Below, piece after piece: positions 23,752 through 32,008 of a stretch of 64,000 nucleotides of DNA. Below the pieces are notes generated by a model. That model did not search any database. It was not told where the DNA came from and saw nothing but the letters and a program-made list of their open reading frames with translations. How positions within the stretch are numbered: the first letter of the stretch is position 1; each line of letters opens with the position of its first letter. The stretch comes from DASWOJ01 sp964242415 (GTDB lineage: Bacteria > Pseudomonadota > Alphaproteobacteria > Acetobacterales > Acetobacteraceae). Both the position numbers and the translations under genes were made by a program. The DNA is taken from contig CAXTAT010000013.1 of assembly GCA_964242415.1 (NCBI GenBank), positions 62,001-126,000 on the forward strand, in the 5' to 3' direction.

Positions 23752-25032
23752 CTAGAGCAGGCGGCCCCGCCTTCCAAGCTCCCGCCTCCCAGAACGGCGC
23801 ACGGCAAGTACCCCGGCAACGACCGCCAGCAGCAACAGCCCGGCCTGGAGCGGCCTGCCGTCACGGGGCCGCCGCGACGCGCCGGCCCGGCGGCCTTCCC
23901 GCCCCGGGGCGCCGAACACCGCCGCCGGGTCCGCCGACAGGCCCGCCCAAGCCTGCGGCTCCCGCATCGGGCAGCCATTGCGCGCGCCGCGGAACGCCGC
24001 CGACAGCCCATACACCCGCCGCCGCGCCCGGTTGACCGCCCCCAGCGGCCGGTGCGCCTCCAGCCCGTGCCAGGGATTGAACGCCAGGCTGTCATCGACC
24101 TGCCGCGCCCGCGCCTCGCTCCAGGCTGGCTGCGGCGGCACGACCAGGCGCGCGACGGGCAAGTAGGGACTCTCCGCCTCCGGCCAGGCCACCGAGGCAT
24201 CCTCGACCGGCATGGTGTCGGCATTGGTGCGAAGCTGCACGCGCAGCTCCCAGGTCGCGCCGTGGCTCCTGAAGAAGTCGATCACCGCCGCGCGCAGCCC
24301 GTTCGGCTGCCCGGCGATGCTCACCCGCCTGTCCTTCAACGCCGCCAGTTCCGGCGAGACCGGCAGCAGCGACAGCTTGGCGACGTAATCGCCATGCCGG
24401 AAAGCCGTCTGCGTGTAATAGGTCTCACCCAGCGGGTGGGTCAGCACCTGGCCGCCCATGCCCTTGACCAGCCCGCTATCGGTCCCAGCGGCGTTCAGCA
24501 CCGCCGCCACCCCGCGCAGCACGGCGGAAACAGCCTTCTTCCAAACCTGCCCGGTCTCGGCGCTGAGGGCGAGCGTCTTGAAGGTCCCGGCGAAGATGCG
24601 AACGCTCGGCACCACGAAGTACGGGCCGTTGACGAAGGTGAAGTCCTGCGTGACATCCGCCTCGGACCCCGGCAGCCGTTCGCCGCTCACGCCGATCAGC
24701 TTCACGGCGATGCCGCGCGGGGCGGAGATGCTGTCGTCCATCACGTCGCTCGGGTTGATCGAGACACGCACGGCGGCGGGATAGGTGGCCGCCCGGGCGA
24801 ACACGCCCTGCGCCAGCGCCGGCGGCAGGCCGTCCAGGACCTGCAGCTCGCCCTCCAGCAGGCCGTGGCTCTTGGCGTGGACACCGCGCACGGCGTGGCC
24901 GTAATTGCCCCAAGTCCTGGCGAGGATGCCGCGCACCGACCGCTCCAGCGAGGCGTCCGACTCAGCTTCGCCAGGCTCCAGGCGCTCGACGCCGGGATGG
25001 TAGGGCAACGGTTGGCCGGGCGTTGAAGACAC
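23752..25032 (-). CDS. Catalase-family (SrpA-like) heme protein with C-terminal membrane anchor
   Basis: 426 residues. Catalase-fold landmarks: VRGVHAKSHGLLEGEL with the distal His, PRGIAVKLIGV, VTQDFTFVNGPYFVV with the conserved Asn region, and LAFNPWHGLEAHRPLGAVNRARRRVYGLSAAFR, whose R...Y supplies the heme-ligand Tyr. It is the shorter catalase-related group rather than a classical KatE/KatA. Past residue 370 a basic stretch and a hydrophobic segment (LQAGLLLLAVVAGVLAVRR) suggest a C-terminal membrane anchor, which is not usual for the family. It likely removes peroxides or has peroxygenase-type activity. Confidence 0.85.
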   Translation of the reverse strand: MSSTPGQPLPYHPGVERLEPGEAESDASLERSVRGILARTWGNYGHAVRGVHAKSHGLLEGELQVLDGLPPALAQGVFARAATYPAAVRVSINPSDVMDDSISAPRGIAVKLIGVSGERLPGSEADVTQDFTFVNGPYFVVPSVRIFAGTFKTLALSAETGQVWKKAVSAVLRGVAAVLNAAGTDSGLVKGMGGQVLTHPLGETYYTQTAFRHGDYVAKLSLLPVSPELAALKDRRVSIAGQPNGLRAAVIDFFRSHGATWELRVQLRTNADTMPVEDASVAWPEAESPYLPVARLVVPPQPAWSEARARQVDDSLAFNPWHGLEAHRPLGAVNRARRRVYGLSAAFRGARNGCPMREPQAWAGLSADPAAVFGAPGREGRRAGASRRPRDGRPLQAGLLLLAVVAGVLAVRRSGRRELGRRGRLL

Positions 25033-25099
25033 GGAGGCAGGTCCGATCCTGACGGGCAGGCCGCTACAACGGCAGGTGCTTCGGCGGGTTGCGGCGGCG

Positions 25100-25726
25100 T
25101 CAGCGCCCGGCCTGGCGCCACACCTCGGGGATCGCGTCCCAGCGGTCGCGGAAGCCGGCGCGCACCTGCGGGCTGGGATGCGCGCTGCTCAGCACCCGCA
25201 GGCCGTCCAGCATCGGCCGTGCTGCCCCGGCGGTGCGACCCACCAGCACCGCCGTATCCAGCCTGGGCAGCAGCGGCAGCAGGTCGCGCAGGGCTTGCGC
25301 GCCCGCCAGCCGCTCCGCCGCCGTGATGGCCGTCGTGCCGTTCCACCATGGCACCAGGTTCCACAGCACCGTCTCCGCCCGCGGCAGCCCGGCCTGGCGC
25401 ATGAAGGCATGGATGGCCTGGGCGGTCGGGGTATCGTTGTCGCGGCTGACGAAGCCGCCGGGAACGATGCCGGGGCCGGGCTTCTCCAGCACGAACAGCA
25501 CCCGGGCAGCCATGCCGCCGTCCAGCGGGTCGAAGTCCGGTACCTGGGAATCGGGCACCTGGCGGCCAGGCACCGGCAGGCCCAGCCCTGCCACGCGCAG
25601 CCGGGCGGCGTAGGCGGCCAGCGGAGCAACATGCGGCAGGGTCAGCATGGCACGGCGCCGCGCCAGCACGGCGGGATCGCGCAGGGTGCGGGCGTCTGAC
25701 GGCTGCGCGCTCACCAGATCCGGCAC
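25100..25726 (-). CDS. Uracil-DNA glycosylase superfamily protein
   Basis: 208 residues from a GTG. UDG-fold motifs: VPDFDPLDGG, then VLFVLEKPGPGIVPGGFVSRDNDTPTAQAI, the central WNLVPWWNG with the substrate-contacting Asn, and the late AHPSPQ motif. This subgroup lacks a clear iron-sulfur Cys set. It would excise uracil or a related base in repair; the precise substrate of this subgroup is unclear. It stands alone between the catalase-like gene and the divergent small secreted peptide. Confidence 0.8.
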   Translation of the reverse strand: MPDLVSAQPSDARTLRDPAVLARRRAMLTLPHVAPLAAYAARLRVAGLGLPVPGRQVPDSQVPDFDPLDGGMAARVLFVLEKPGPGIVPGGFVSRDNDTPTAQAIHAFMRQAGLPRAETVLWNLVPWWNGTTAITAAERLAGAQALRDLLPLLPRLDTAVLVGRTAGAARPMLDGLRVLSSAHPSPQVRAGFRDRWDAIPEVWRQAGR

Positions 25727-25854
25727 CGGCTCCGGCGTGGCGCAGTCATTGGGCGGTCGCCGGGCGATGGACGGGGCCAGCGGGTCGGCTAATGTCGCCG
25801 CAATCGCCGCTTGGCGATGGGCTGTCCGCCCACGACGACATCAGGAGCTGTTCC

Positions 25855-25998
25855 ATGCGCCTCGCCCACCTCACCCTGACGCTAAGCCTGGCCCAGCCCA
25901 TCACCGCCGGGGCGCAGGGACTGCCGGGACCGCTGCAGACGGCCAAAAAGACTGGCACGGCCGCGACCGGCACGCGAGACGGCTCGGCGAAGCCCTAG
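25855..25998 (+). CDS. Very small secreted peptide
   Basis: 47 residues from ATG 25855, with a good CAGGAG eight bases upstream. The sequence begins with a signal-peptide-like MRLAHLTLTLSLAQPITAGAQG and ends with a short Lys/Thr-rich tail. No family recognised. It ends four bases before a family B repeat. The ribosome site is the best evidence. Confidence 0.45.
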   Translation: MRLAHLTLTLSLAQPITAGAQGLPGPLQTAKKTGTAATGTRDGSAKP

Positions 25999-26001
25999 CC
26001 T

Positions 26002-26036
26002 GTCATCGCAAGCCGGCTTCGGCGTGGCAATCCAGC
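26002..26036. repeat. Intergenic repeat family B copy
   Basis: GTCATCGCAAGCCGGCTTCGGCGTGGCAATCCAG, with pairing arms GCAAGCCG.. / ..CGTGGC. The annotated 5' end of the M23-like gene lies inside this copy, which argues for a later start of that gene. Confidence 0.65.
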
Positions 26037-26590
26037 CGGCACGGACCGCCCTCGACCCCCTGGATCGCCACCCCGCAACGGCAGTTCGCAACGACGGAAA
26101 AAGGCTGCCGGCATGGGGACGCTGGTCCATCCACCAGGCCGTGGCGGCAACCCTCCTCTGCGCCGCCGCCCACGCCCAAACGCTACGTCCGCCAGTTAGC
26201 CCGGCCTGCATCAGCTCGCCCTTCGGCTGGCGCCATGCCGTCGGGCCGCACGCCCCGGCAGCGTTCCACAACGGCGTCGATCTGCCGGCGCCGGCCGGCG
26301 CGCTGGTCCATGCGGCGGCGGACGGCACGGTGCTGCGGGTCAAGCGCCAGGGCCTGGGCGGCGTCACCCTTCACCTAGGCCACCCTGGAGGCATAACGAC
26401 GTTGTACGCACACCTGGGCAACCTCGTGCCCGCCATCGCCGAGGGCAAGCGCTCCGTAACCGCCGGGGAGCCGCTGGGGCACGTCGCCCGCACCGGCGTC
26501 ACCTACGGCACCCACGTGTTCTTCGCCGTCTTGCAGGGAACCGAGGCTATCGATCCCGAGCCGCTGCTGGGCGTGCCGCGATGCCGATGA
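26024..26590 (+). CDS. M23 (LytM) family protein lacking a zinc-ligand His
   Basis: Up to 188 residues; the first 25-30 come from repeat sequence, so translation probably begins later, close to the hydrophobic AVAATLLCAAAHAQ that acts as signal peptide. The LytM core starts SPFGWR, has FHNGVDLPAPAG (H82 and D86, zinc ligands) and LYAHL. The final HxH motif reads YGTHVFFAV: H164 is kept but the second His is F166. Loss of that zinc ligand suggests a non-catalytic LytM factor, such as one that activates or scaffolds cell wall amidases. It overlaps the next gene by ten bases. Confidence 0.75.
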   Translation: MAIQPARTALDPLDRHPATAVRNDGKRLPAWGRWSIHQAVAATLLCAAAHAQTLRPPVSPACISSPFGWRHAVGPHAPAAFHNGVDLPAPAGALVHAAADGTVLRVKRQGLGGVTLHLGHPGGITTLYAHLGNLVPAIAEGKRSVTAGEPLGHVARTGVTYGTHVFFAVLQGTEAIDPEPLLGVPRCR

Positions 26591-27558
26591 GCGACCACTT
26601 CGACGGCCGGCACTTCTTCAACCCCGGCCAGCAGCAGGCCCGCGGGCTGGGCGCCGTGCTCCGCTGGTCGCTGACCCGGCAGCGCGTGCCCTGGCCCGCC
26701 CATGTCGAGGACCCGCCGTACCCGCCACCGGCCAGCACCGTCACGCCGGGCACGGTCGCGTTGACCTTCATCGGCCACAGCACCTTCCTGATCCGCCTGC
26801 CGATGCCCAGCGGGGGCGTGTTCACCCTGCTGACCGACCCGGTGTTCAGCGACCGCTGCTCGCCCGTCACCTGGGCCGGGCCGCAGCGGGCGCGGGCGCC
26901 CGGGCTGGCGCTGAACGCCCTGCCGCGTATCGACGCGGTGCTGCTGTCGCATAACCACTACGACCACATGGACCTGGCCAGCCTGCGCGCGCTGCACCGG
27001 CGCTTCGCCCCGGCCGTGGTCACCACCCTGGGCAACGCCGCGCCGCTGGCCAGCGCCGGCATCCCGGGGGCGATCGAGCTGGACTGGTGGGACGCAACCC
27101 AGCTCGGCGTGGTCGAGGTGACCGCCACGCCAGCGCACCACTTCTCCGCCCGCGGCCCGACCGACCGCAACCGCACGCTTTGGGCGGGCTTCATGGTGCG
27201 GCTAGGCGGGGCGCAGGTGCTGTTCGCCGGCGACTCCGGCGCCGGGCCGCACTGGGGCGACATCCGCCGCCGCCTGGGGCCGCCCGGCATCGCGCTGCTG
27301 CCGATCGGCGCCTATCGCCCCCGCAGCATCATGGCGCCCGTCCACATGGACCCGGCCGAAGCCGTGCAGGCCCGCGCCGACCTGGGGGCACCCATGGCAG
27401 TCGGCATGCACTTCGGCACCTTCCAACTGACCGACGAGGGCATCGACGAGCCGGTGCAGGACCTGGTCCGCGCCCGGGACGCCACCGGGCTGCTACGTGA
27501 AGCCTTCGACGTCCTGGGCTGCGGTGAGACGCGGGAGCTGCCCCTGCCCGCCGGCTAA
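26581..27558 (+). CDS. MBL-fold metallo-hydrolase (UlaG / NAPE-PLD-like)
   Basis: 325 residues. Zinc-binding motif HNHYDHMD (HxHxDH), then TPAHHFSARG, and FAGDSGAGPHW supply the remaining ligands; the opening TFIGHSTFLIR and LLTDPVFSDRCSP are typical of the L-ascorbate-6-phosphate lactonase / NAPE-PLD-like branch. Cytoplasmic, substrate unknown. Its start overlaps the M23-like gene by ten bases and its 3' end runs 66 bases into the convergent hemY gene. Confidence 0.9.
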   Translation: MPMSDHFDGRHFFNPGQQQARGLGAVLRWSLTRQRVPWPAHVEDPPYPPPASTVTPGTVALTFIGHSTFLIRLPMPSGGVFTLLTDPVFSDRCSPVTWAGPQRARAPGLALNALPRIDAVLLSHNHYDHMDLASLRALHRRFAPAVVTTLGNAAPLASAGIPGAIELDWWDATQLGVVEVTATPAHHFSARGPTDRNRTLWAGFMVRLGGAQVLFAGDSGAGPHWGDIRRRLGPPGIALLPIGAYRPRSIMAPVHMDPAEAVQARADLGAPMAVGMHFGTFQLTDEGIDEPVQDLVRARDATGLLREAFDVLGCGETRELPLPAG

Positions 27559-28812
27559 GGCCGGCAACACCGTCCCATGCTGGTCCGGCTGCACCCAGGC
27601 GATGCGCGCCGGCGTGTTGCAGGCGTCGCAGATCGGGCGCCAGTCGCCGTGCACCGTGCCGCAGGCAGCGCAGCGCCACACCGGATCGGGGTCGGCCAGC
27701 GCCGCACGGCGCAGCGCGTCCTGCGACTCCGCCGCGTTGCCGTCTTGATCGGCGATGTCGGCCGCCAGCAGCCACAGCCGCCGCTGGTTCATGCCCAGCG
27801 AATGCGCGGCCTGCACATGGGTGCGGGCCGCGCCGGTCAGCCCGGCCTCCAAGGCCGCCTGCGCCTGCATCAGGTGGCTTTCCGGGTCGGCTGGCTTGGC
27901 GTTGGCCAGGCGGTTCGCCGCCTGGGCGCGGTCCAGCTTGCCCTTGATCGGCACCAGGTACTCGGCGGCGATGGCCGGGTGCGGCTGCACGGCCCAGGAC
28001 CGGCTCATGAGGTCATCGGCAGCGCGGGACTTGCCCAGCTCGCGCAGCCGCCGGGCATAGGCGATGACCGCCGCAGGCAGTGTCGGGTCAGCCTTCCAAG
28101 CCTGCCGGGCCAAGCGCACGGCGGATTGCAGGTTCGGCTGGGCGTCAGCGGCGGCGACGGCCAGGGCGGCGCGAGTGTCCGGCCCGGCCATCCGCAGCGC
28201 CTCCGCCCAGTTGCCGGTCCGCAGCGCCAGCACGCGGTTTTCCTCCTGCAGCCAGGGGGCGCCGGGCTGGGCGGCCTCGGCGCGGCGGGCCAGGGCCGCG
28301 GCGGCAGGCCAGTCCTCCCGGGCAATGGCCTGGCGCAGCAGGCCGCGCAGTCCCAGGAAGGCGGACTCCTGTCGGTCGGCCAACTGGTTCAGCGCCGCGT
28401 CCGCCTCGTCGTCGCGGCCGAACTGCCGCCCGGCTTGCGCGGCGAGCAGCAGAGTCAGCGGCGTGTCCCCCAGCAGGCGGCGGCTGCGGCCGGCCTCCTG
28501 CCGGGCGACAGCGGGGTCACCAGCGGCCAGGGCCACCAGGGTGCGTGTCACGGCACGGTCGCCGCGGGAGCGGTTGACGCGCGCCTGCCGCCGGCGGAGG
28601 CGGCGCGGCATCGACACCAGCCCGGCCAACAGCCTGACAATGATGTACAGCACCAGGAACACCGCCACGAGCAGCGTCAGCGCCACCGGGGTCGAGGCCT
28701 GCAGCGATGTGGCGCCGATGGTGGCCGACCAGGTTCCCGGCAGTATGGAGACGCCCCACGCGATGGCGACGACCACCACCGCAAGGAACAGGAAGCCAAG
28801 AACGGCGCGCAT
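27493..28812 (-). CDS. hemY: HemY-like tetratricopeptide membrane protein
   Basis: 439 residues. Two N-terminal membrane helices (FLFLAVVVVAIAWGV and VALTLLVAVFLVLYIIVRLLAG) precede the HemY_N loop and a TPR-type helical part. The C-terminus carries a rubredoxin-like CAACG...CDACN pair of CxxC motifs (WRCAACGTVHGDWRPICDACN), common in alphaproteobacterial members. HemY proteins are encoded with hem genes and thought to scaffold tetrapyrrole synthesis at the inner membrane; enzymatic activity is not expected. Last gene of hemC-hemD-mitofilin-hemY; its ATG overlaps the preceding stop by one base. Confidence 0.9.
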   Translation of the reverse strand: MRAVLGFLFLAVVVVAIAWGVSILPGTWSATIGATSLQASTPVALTLLVAVFLVLYIIVRLLAGLVSMPRRLRRRQARVNRSRGDRAVTRTLVALAAGDPAVARQEAGRSRRLLGDTPLTLLLAAQAGRQFGRDDEADAALNQLADRQESAFLGLRGLLRQAIAREDWPAAAALARRAEAAQPGAPWLQEENRVLALRTGNWAEALRMAGPDTRAALAVAAADAQPNLQSAVRLARQAWKADPTLPAAVIAYARRLRELGKSRAADDLMSRSWAVQPHPAIAAEYLVPIKGKLDRAQAANRLANAKPADPESHLMQAQAALEAGLTGAARTHVQAAHSLGMNQRRLWLLAADIADQDGNAAESQDALRRAALADPDPVWRCAACGTVHGDWRPICDACNTPARIAWVQPDQHGTVLPALAGGQGQLPRLTAAQDVEGFT

Positions 28813-30170
28813 CAGCTATGCGCCGCCAGGCCGGACAGCGCCTTGCGGGCGTCCAGCAGGCCATGCGCCTGGCCCGCCCAGTCCGCCATCGCAGCCGCCG
28901 GGGGTCCGGTCAGGGTGTCCACCGCGGCCACCGCGCCGGCCAGGTCCCCGGCATCCAGCAACCCCCGCGCCCGGCCCAGCACGCCGGCCAGCGGGTCGCC
29001 GACCACGACGTTGTCGCCCTGGCGCACCGTGACCGCCTGCTGCGCCCGGGTCCACAGCCGGCTGCCGAACGACTGGTTATCCGTCAGGGCGGGCTGCTCG
29101 GCATGCTGCGCCGCATCCGCCGCTTTGTCGAAGGACCCGCGCAACGCCTGCTCGGTCGGTGGCGTGTCCTGGGCGTAGCGAGCCACGGCGGGCGGGGCGC
29201 CGGGGATGTCGCCCAGGCGCTGGCCGGCGTCCAGCGCAGCCATGGCCGCCTGCACGCGGCTGATGCGCTGCGACCGTTCGGCGACGGCGCCAAGCTGCCC
29301 GGCGATCTGCTTGTCCTGCTGCTCGACGGCGCCGATCCGCGGCTCCAGCGCATCCGCCCGGCCGCCCAGCGCATCCGCCTTCCCAGTCAGCGTGCCCACC
29401 TGCCCAGTCAGCGTGTCCACCTTCCCGGTCAACCCGTCCATGCGGCCGGTCAGCGCGTCCACGCGGCCGTTCAACGGCGTCAGGTCAACCGGCGGCGGAA
29501 TGGGCCGCGCCTCCACGGCGGCAATGCGGCTTTCGAGCGGCGCCAGGTCAACCGGCGGCGGGATCGGCCGCGCCTCCACGGCAGCGATGCGCTTGTCGAG
29601 CGGCGCCAGGTCCACAGGCGGCGGCGTCGGGCGGTTTTCGAGGCCGGCGATCCGGCCCTCAAGCGGGGCCAGGTTGACCGGAGGCGGAGCGGGACGCCCC
29701 TCCAGGACGGCGATGCGGCCCTCCAGCGGAGCAAGGTTCGGCGGCGGCGGCACGGGCCGGGCCTCGACGGCGGCGATGCGCGCCTCCAGCGGCCCGAGGT
29801 TCGGCGCTGCCGGAGCCGGCCGGGCCTGCAGCGCGGCGATCTCCCGGTTCACTGGCGCCAAGTCCACCGGGGCCGGGGCAGGGCGGGCCTCCACCTGCGC
29901 CAGCCGGTCGTTCAGCCGCTGCACCTGCTGCTGCAAGGTATCCACGCGAACGGCCTCCTGCTGGATGCCGGAGGGGACCGTGGGGTTCTGGTACAAGTAG
30001 AACACCGCCCCGGCCAGTATCAGGAAACCCAGCACATAGAACCAGGGCAGCAGGTCGCGCCGGCGCCCCGGCGCGGCGTCGTCCACGCGCACCCGTTCCG
30101 GCGGCGGGGCCGCCGGGTCGGCGACGGGGCCGGGGATGGGATTGGGGTCAGGCAGGGTTGGGTCGGTCAT
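28812..30170 (-). CDS. Mic60/mitofilin-like inner membrane protein with 21-residue repeats
   Basis: 452 residues: Pro-rich cytoplasmic N-terminus, one membrane helix about 40-60 (LLPWFYVLGFLILAGAVFYLYQ), then a periplasmic part. From about 85 to 215 there are six in-register 21-residue repeats of the pattern L-E-x-R-I-A-x-V-E-A-R-P-x-P-P-P-V-(D/N)-L-A-P, then a heptad-rich LTGK/LTGQ stretch (coiled coil), and a C-terminal domain with VRQGDNVVVGDPLAGVLGRARGLLDAGDLAGAVAAVD and the DWAGQAHGLLDARKAL end, which fits the mitofilin signature. Alphaproteobacterial Mic60 homologues are known to lie beside hem genes and shape membranes. Coupled to hemD by ATGA. Confidence 0.82.
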   Translation of the reverse strand: MTDPTLPDPNPIPGPVADPAAPPPERVRVDDAAPGRRRDLLPWFYVLGFLILAGAVFYLYQNPTVPSGIQQEAVRVDTLQQQVQRLNDRLAQVEARPAPAPVDLAPVNREIAALQARPAPAAPNLGPLEARIAAVEARPVPPPPNLAPLEGRIAVLEGRPAPPPVNLAPLEGRIAGLENRPTPPPVDLAPLDKRIAAVEARPIPPPVDLAPLESRIAAVEARPIPPPVDLTPLNGRVDALTGRMDGLTGKVDTLTGQVGTLTGKADALGGRADALEPRIGAVEQQDKQIAGQLGAVAERSQRISRVQAAMAALDAGQRLGDIPGAPPAVARYAQDTPPTEQALRGSFDKAADAAQHAEQPALTDNQSFGSRLWTRAQQAVTVRQGDNVVVGDPLAGVLGRARGLLDAGDLAGAVAAVDTLTGPPAAAMADWAGQAHGLLDARKALSGLAAHS

Positions 30171-30859
30171 AGCATCGCCAGTACAGAGTCCAATGTCGGC
30201 TTAGCCGACACGCGCACCCGACGCCAGGGCAAGTGCGATAATGCATCCGCGGCCGGCTGCCCGATGGCCAGTGCATCGACCGCGGCCAAGGCCGGATGCA
30301 GCGCCGCCGGCAGCACGCGGGCGAAGGCGCGGGCCGTCTCCCCCGACAGGAACAGGGCGGCCCGCAAGGTGCCGGCCCGCAGCGCCTCCCTGGCCGGTCC
30401 GGGCAGGCGGCCCACAGGCCGGGCGGCATAGGCAACCCGCCGGTGCACCCGGAAGCCCCGGCGGCGCAGGTCGGCCGCCAGCCCACCGCCCTGGCCCTGC
30501 CCAGTTGCCAGCAATAACGCGGAGTGCGCCGGGCAACACTCGACCGCCAACGCACCCAGGGCCACGGCGTCTCCATCCGCGCTGCAGACATTGCTGAACC
30601 CGGCTGCCCGCGCCCGCGCCGCCGTGGCGACACCGACCGCGAGCAGCGGCAGGCTATGCAGCGTCGCCGGCAGGGCAGGGATGGCATTGCCGCTGCTGAC
30701 CAGCACCGCCTGCACCCTGGCCGGAACATGCACCGCCAGGGATCGGACGGTCAGGCAAGGCGCCAGGACCGGCAGCAGGCCAAGGGCGGCGATCCGCCGG
30801 GCGGCATCGGATGCCCCCGGCTCCGGCCGGGTGATCAGGACGCCCAATGCGTCAGGCAA
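30167..30859 (-). CDS. hemD: Uroporphyrinogen-III synthase
   Basis: 230 residues. Begins LGVLITRPEPGASDAARRIAALG, the usual HemD opening, and has VLVSSGNAIPALP, AVGVATAARARAAGF, LLLATGQGQGGGLAADLRRRGFRVHRRVAYAA and FLSGETARAFARVL in order. It closes hydroxymethylbilane to uroporphyrinogen III after HemC. The start codon is a TTG at 30859 that lies in the first copy of a 17-bp tandem repeat filling the hemC-hemD gap; the next ATG/GTG choices would cut the fold, so TTG is preferred. Downstream overlap (ATGA) with the mitofilin-like gene. Confidence 0.85.
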   Translation of the reverse strand: MPDALGVLITRPEPGASDAARRIAALGLLPVLAPCLTVRSLAVHVPARVQAVLVSSGNAIPALPATLHSLPLLAVGVATAARARAAGFSNVCSADGDAVALGALAVECCPAHSALLLATGQGQGGGLAADLRRRGFRVHRRVAYAARPVGRLPGPAREALRAGTLRAALFLSGETARAFARVLPAALHPALAAVDALAIGQPAADALSHLPWRRVRVSAKPTLDSVLAML

Positions 30860-30920
30860 GCCGGGGCGTCAGGCAAGCCGGGGCGTCAAGCAAGCCGGGG
30901 CGCGTCAAGCAAGCCGGCGG
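30851..30920. repeat. Four tandem copies of a 17-bp unit between hemC and hemD
   Basis: GTCAGGCAAGCCGGGGC at 30851-30867 is repeated exactly at 30868-30884, then with one change (and two extra bases) at 30885-30903 and with two or three changes at 30904-30920. The array fills the 62-base gap from the hemC stop to the hemD TTG start and includes that start. On the coding strand each unit carries the hexamer GGCTTG, so every copy has a potential TTG start, in shifting frames because 17 is not a multiple of three. Confidence 0.9.
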
Positions 30921-30921
30921 G

Positions 30922-31965
30922 TCAGCCGAAGATGTCCCGCGGGCTGTCGGCCCGCAGGCTGGCGCCCAGCTCGGCCCCAAGCCGCGCCGCGTCGCTGGCC
31001 GCACCGTGCAGGCTTCGCTTGAGCAGGAACGACCCGTCCGCGCGGGCCACCAGCCCGGTCAGGTGCAGCAACGGCACCTGGCCCGCAGCCGCCGGCAGCA
31101 GCCGGGCATGGCCGCCGATCGGCGTGCGGCACGACCCGTCCAGTAGCGCCAGCAGCGACCGCTCGGCGGTGGAGACCGCACGCGCCTCCGGGTCCTCGAT
31201 CCCCGCCAGCAGGTCGTGCAGCGCGAAGTCGTCCGCGCGCACGGTGATCCCCACGATGCCCTGCCCGGCCGAGGGCACCATCGCATCCGGGTCCAGCGCC
31301 ACGCACGACGCATCCTCCAGCCCCAGCCGGCGCAGCCCAGCCAGCGCCAGCAGCGACGCCGCGCAGTCCCCGCGCATCACCTTGGCAATCCGCGGCTGCA
31401 CGTTGCCGCGCATCAGCGTCATCCGCAGGTCCGGCCGCGCGTGCAGCAACTGCGCCTGCCGCCGCAGCGAGTTGGTGCCGATCACCGCCCCGGCCGGCAG
31501 CACCGCCAGCGGATCGCCCGGCACGTTCGGCAGGCAGTGCGGCCCCAGGATCAGCGCATCCCGCGCATCCTCCCGCCGCAGGGTGCAGGCCAGCACGATG
31601 CCCGGCGGCAGCTCGGTCTCCAGGTCCTTCAGGCTGTGCACGGCGAAGTCGATGCGGCCGTCCAGCAGGGCCTCATGGATTTCCTTGCTGAACAGGCCCT
31701 TGCCGCCGATATCGGCCAGCGGGCGGTCCTGCACCTGGTCCCCGGTGGTGCGGATCACATGCTGCTGGAACACCTGCTCGTTTTGGAAGCCCGGCGCCAG
31801 CACCGGGCAGAACCGCGCCAGCAGCGACAGGAACAGGCGCGTCTGCGTCAGCGCCAGCGGCGACCCGCGGGTGCCCACGCGCAGCGGCAGGCTGCGGCCA
31901 TAGTGGGCGGTGCGGGTCATCAGCAGGGCGGCGGGTATGTCGCGCTCGGGGTGTGCGTCAGGCAT
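30922..31965 (-). CDS. hemC: Hydroxymethylbilane synthase (porphobilinogen deaminase)
   Basis: 347 residues from ATG 31965; an in-frame ATG at 31920 would start closer to the core LPLRVGTRGSPLALTQT and is a fair alternative. Key blocks: TTGDQVQDRPLADIGGKGLFSKEIHEALL, DFAVHSLKDLETELP, GTNSLRRQAQLL, MRGNVQPRIAKV, and GSCRTPIGGHA whose Cys (about 278) binds the dipyrromethane cofactor. It polymerises four porphobilinogens for heme, bacteriochlorophyll and cobalamin. Diverges from tsaD; the shared promoter region is very short (about 45-90 bases). Confidence 0.95.
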   Translation of the reverse strand: MPDAHPERDIPAALLMTRTAHYGRSLPLRVGTRGSPLALTQTRLFLSLLARFCPVLAPGFQNEQVFQQHVIRTTGDQVQDRPLADIGGKGLFSKEIHEALLDGRIDFAVHSLKDLETELPPGIVLACTLRREDARDALILGPHCLPNVPGDPLAVLPAGAVIGTNSLRRQAQLLHARPDLRMTLMRGNVQPRIAKVMRGDCAASLLALAGLRRLGLEDASCVALDPDAMVPSAGQGIVGITVRADDFALHDLLAGIEDPEARAVSTAERSLLALLDGSCRTPIGGHARLLPAAAGQVPLLHLTGLVARADGSFLLKRSLHGAASDAARLGAELGASLRADSPRDIFG

Positions 31966-32008
31966 CCAGGTGTCCTATGAGATCGCGCCGCGCGAGGAAA
32001 GGCCGACC

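Noticed and set aside
30851..30920. Array considered as a CRISPR
   Set aside because: Units are 17 bp in direct contact, with no spacers and no cas genes nearby.
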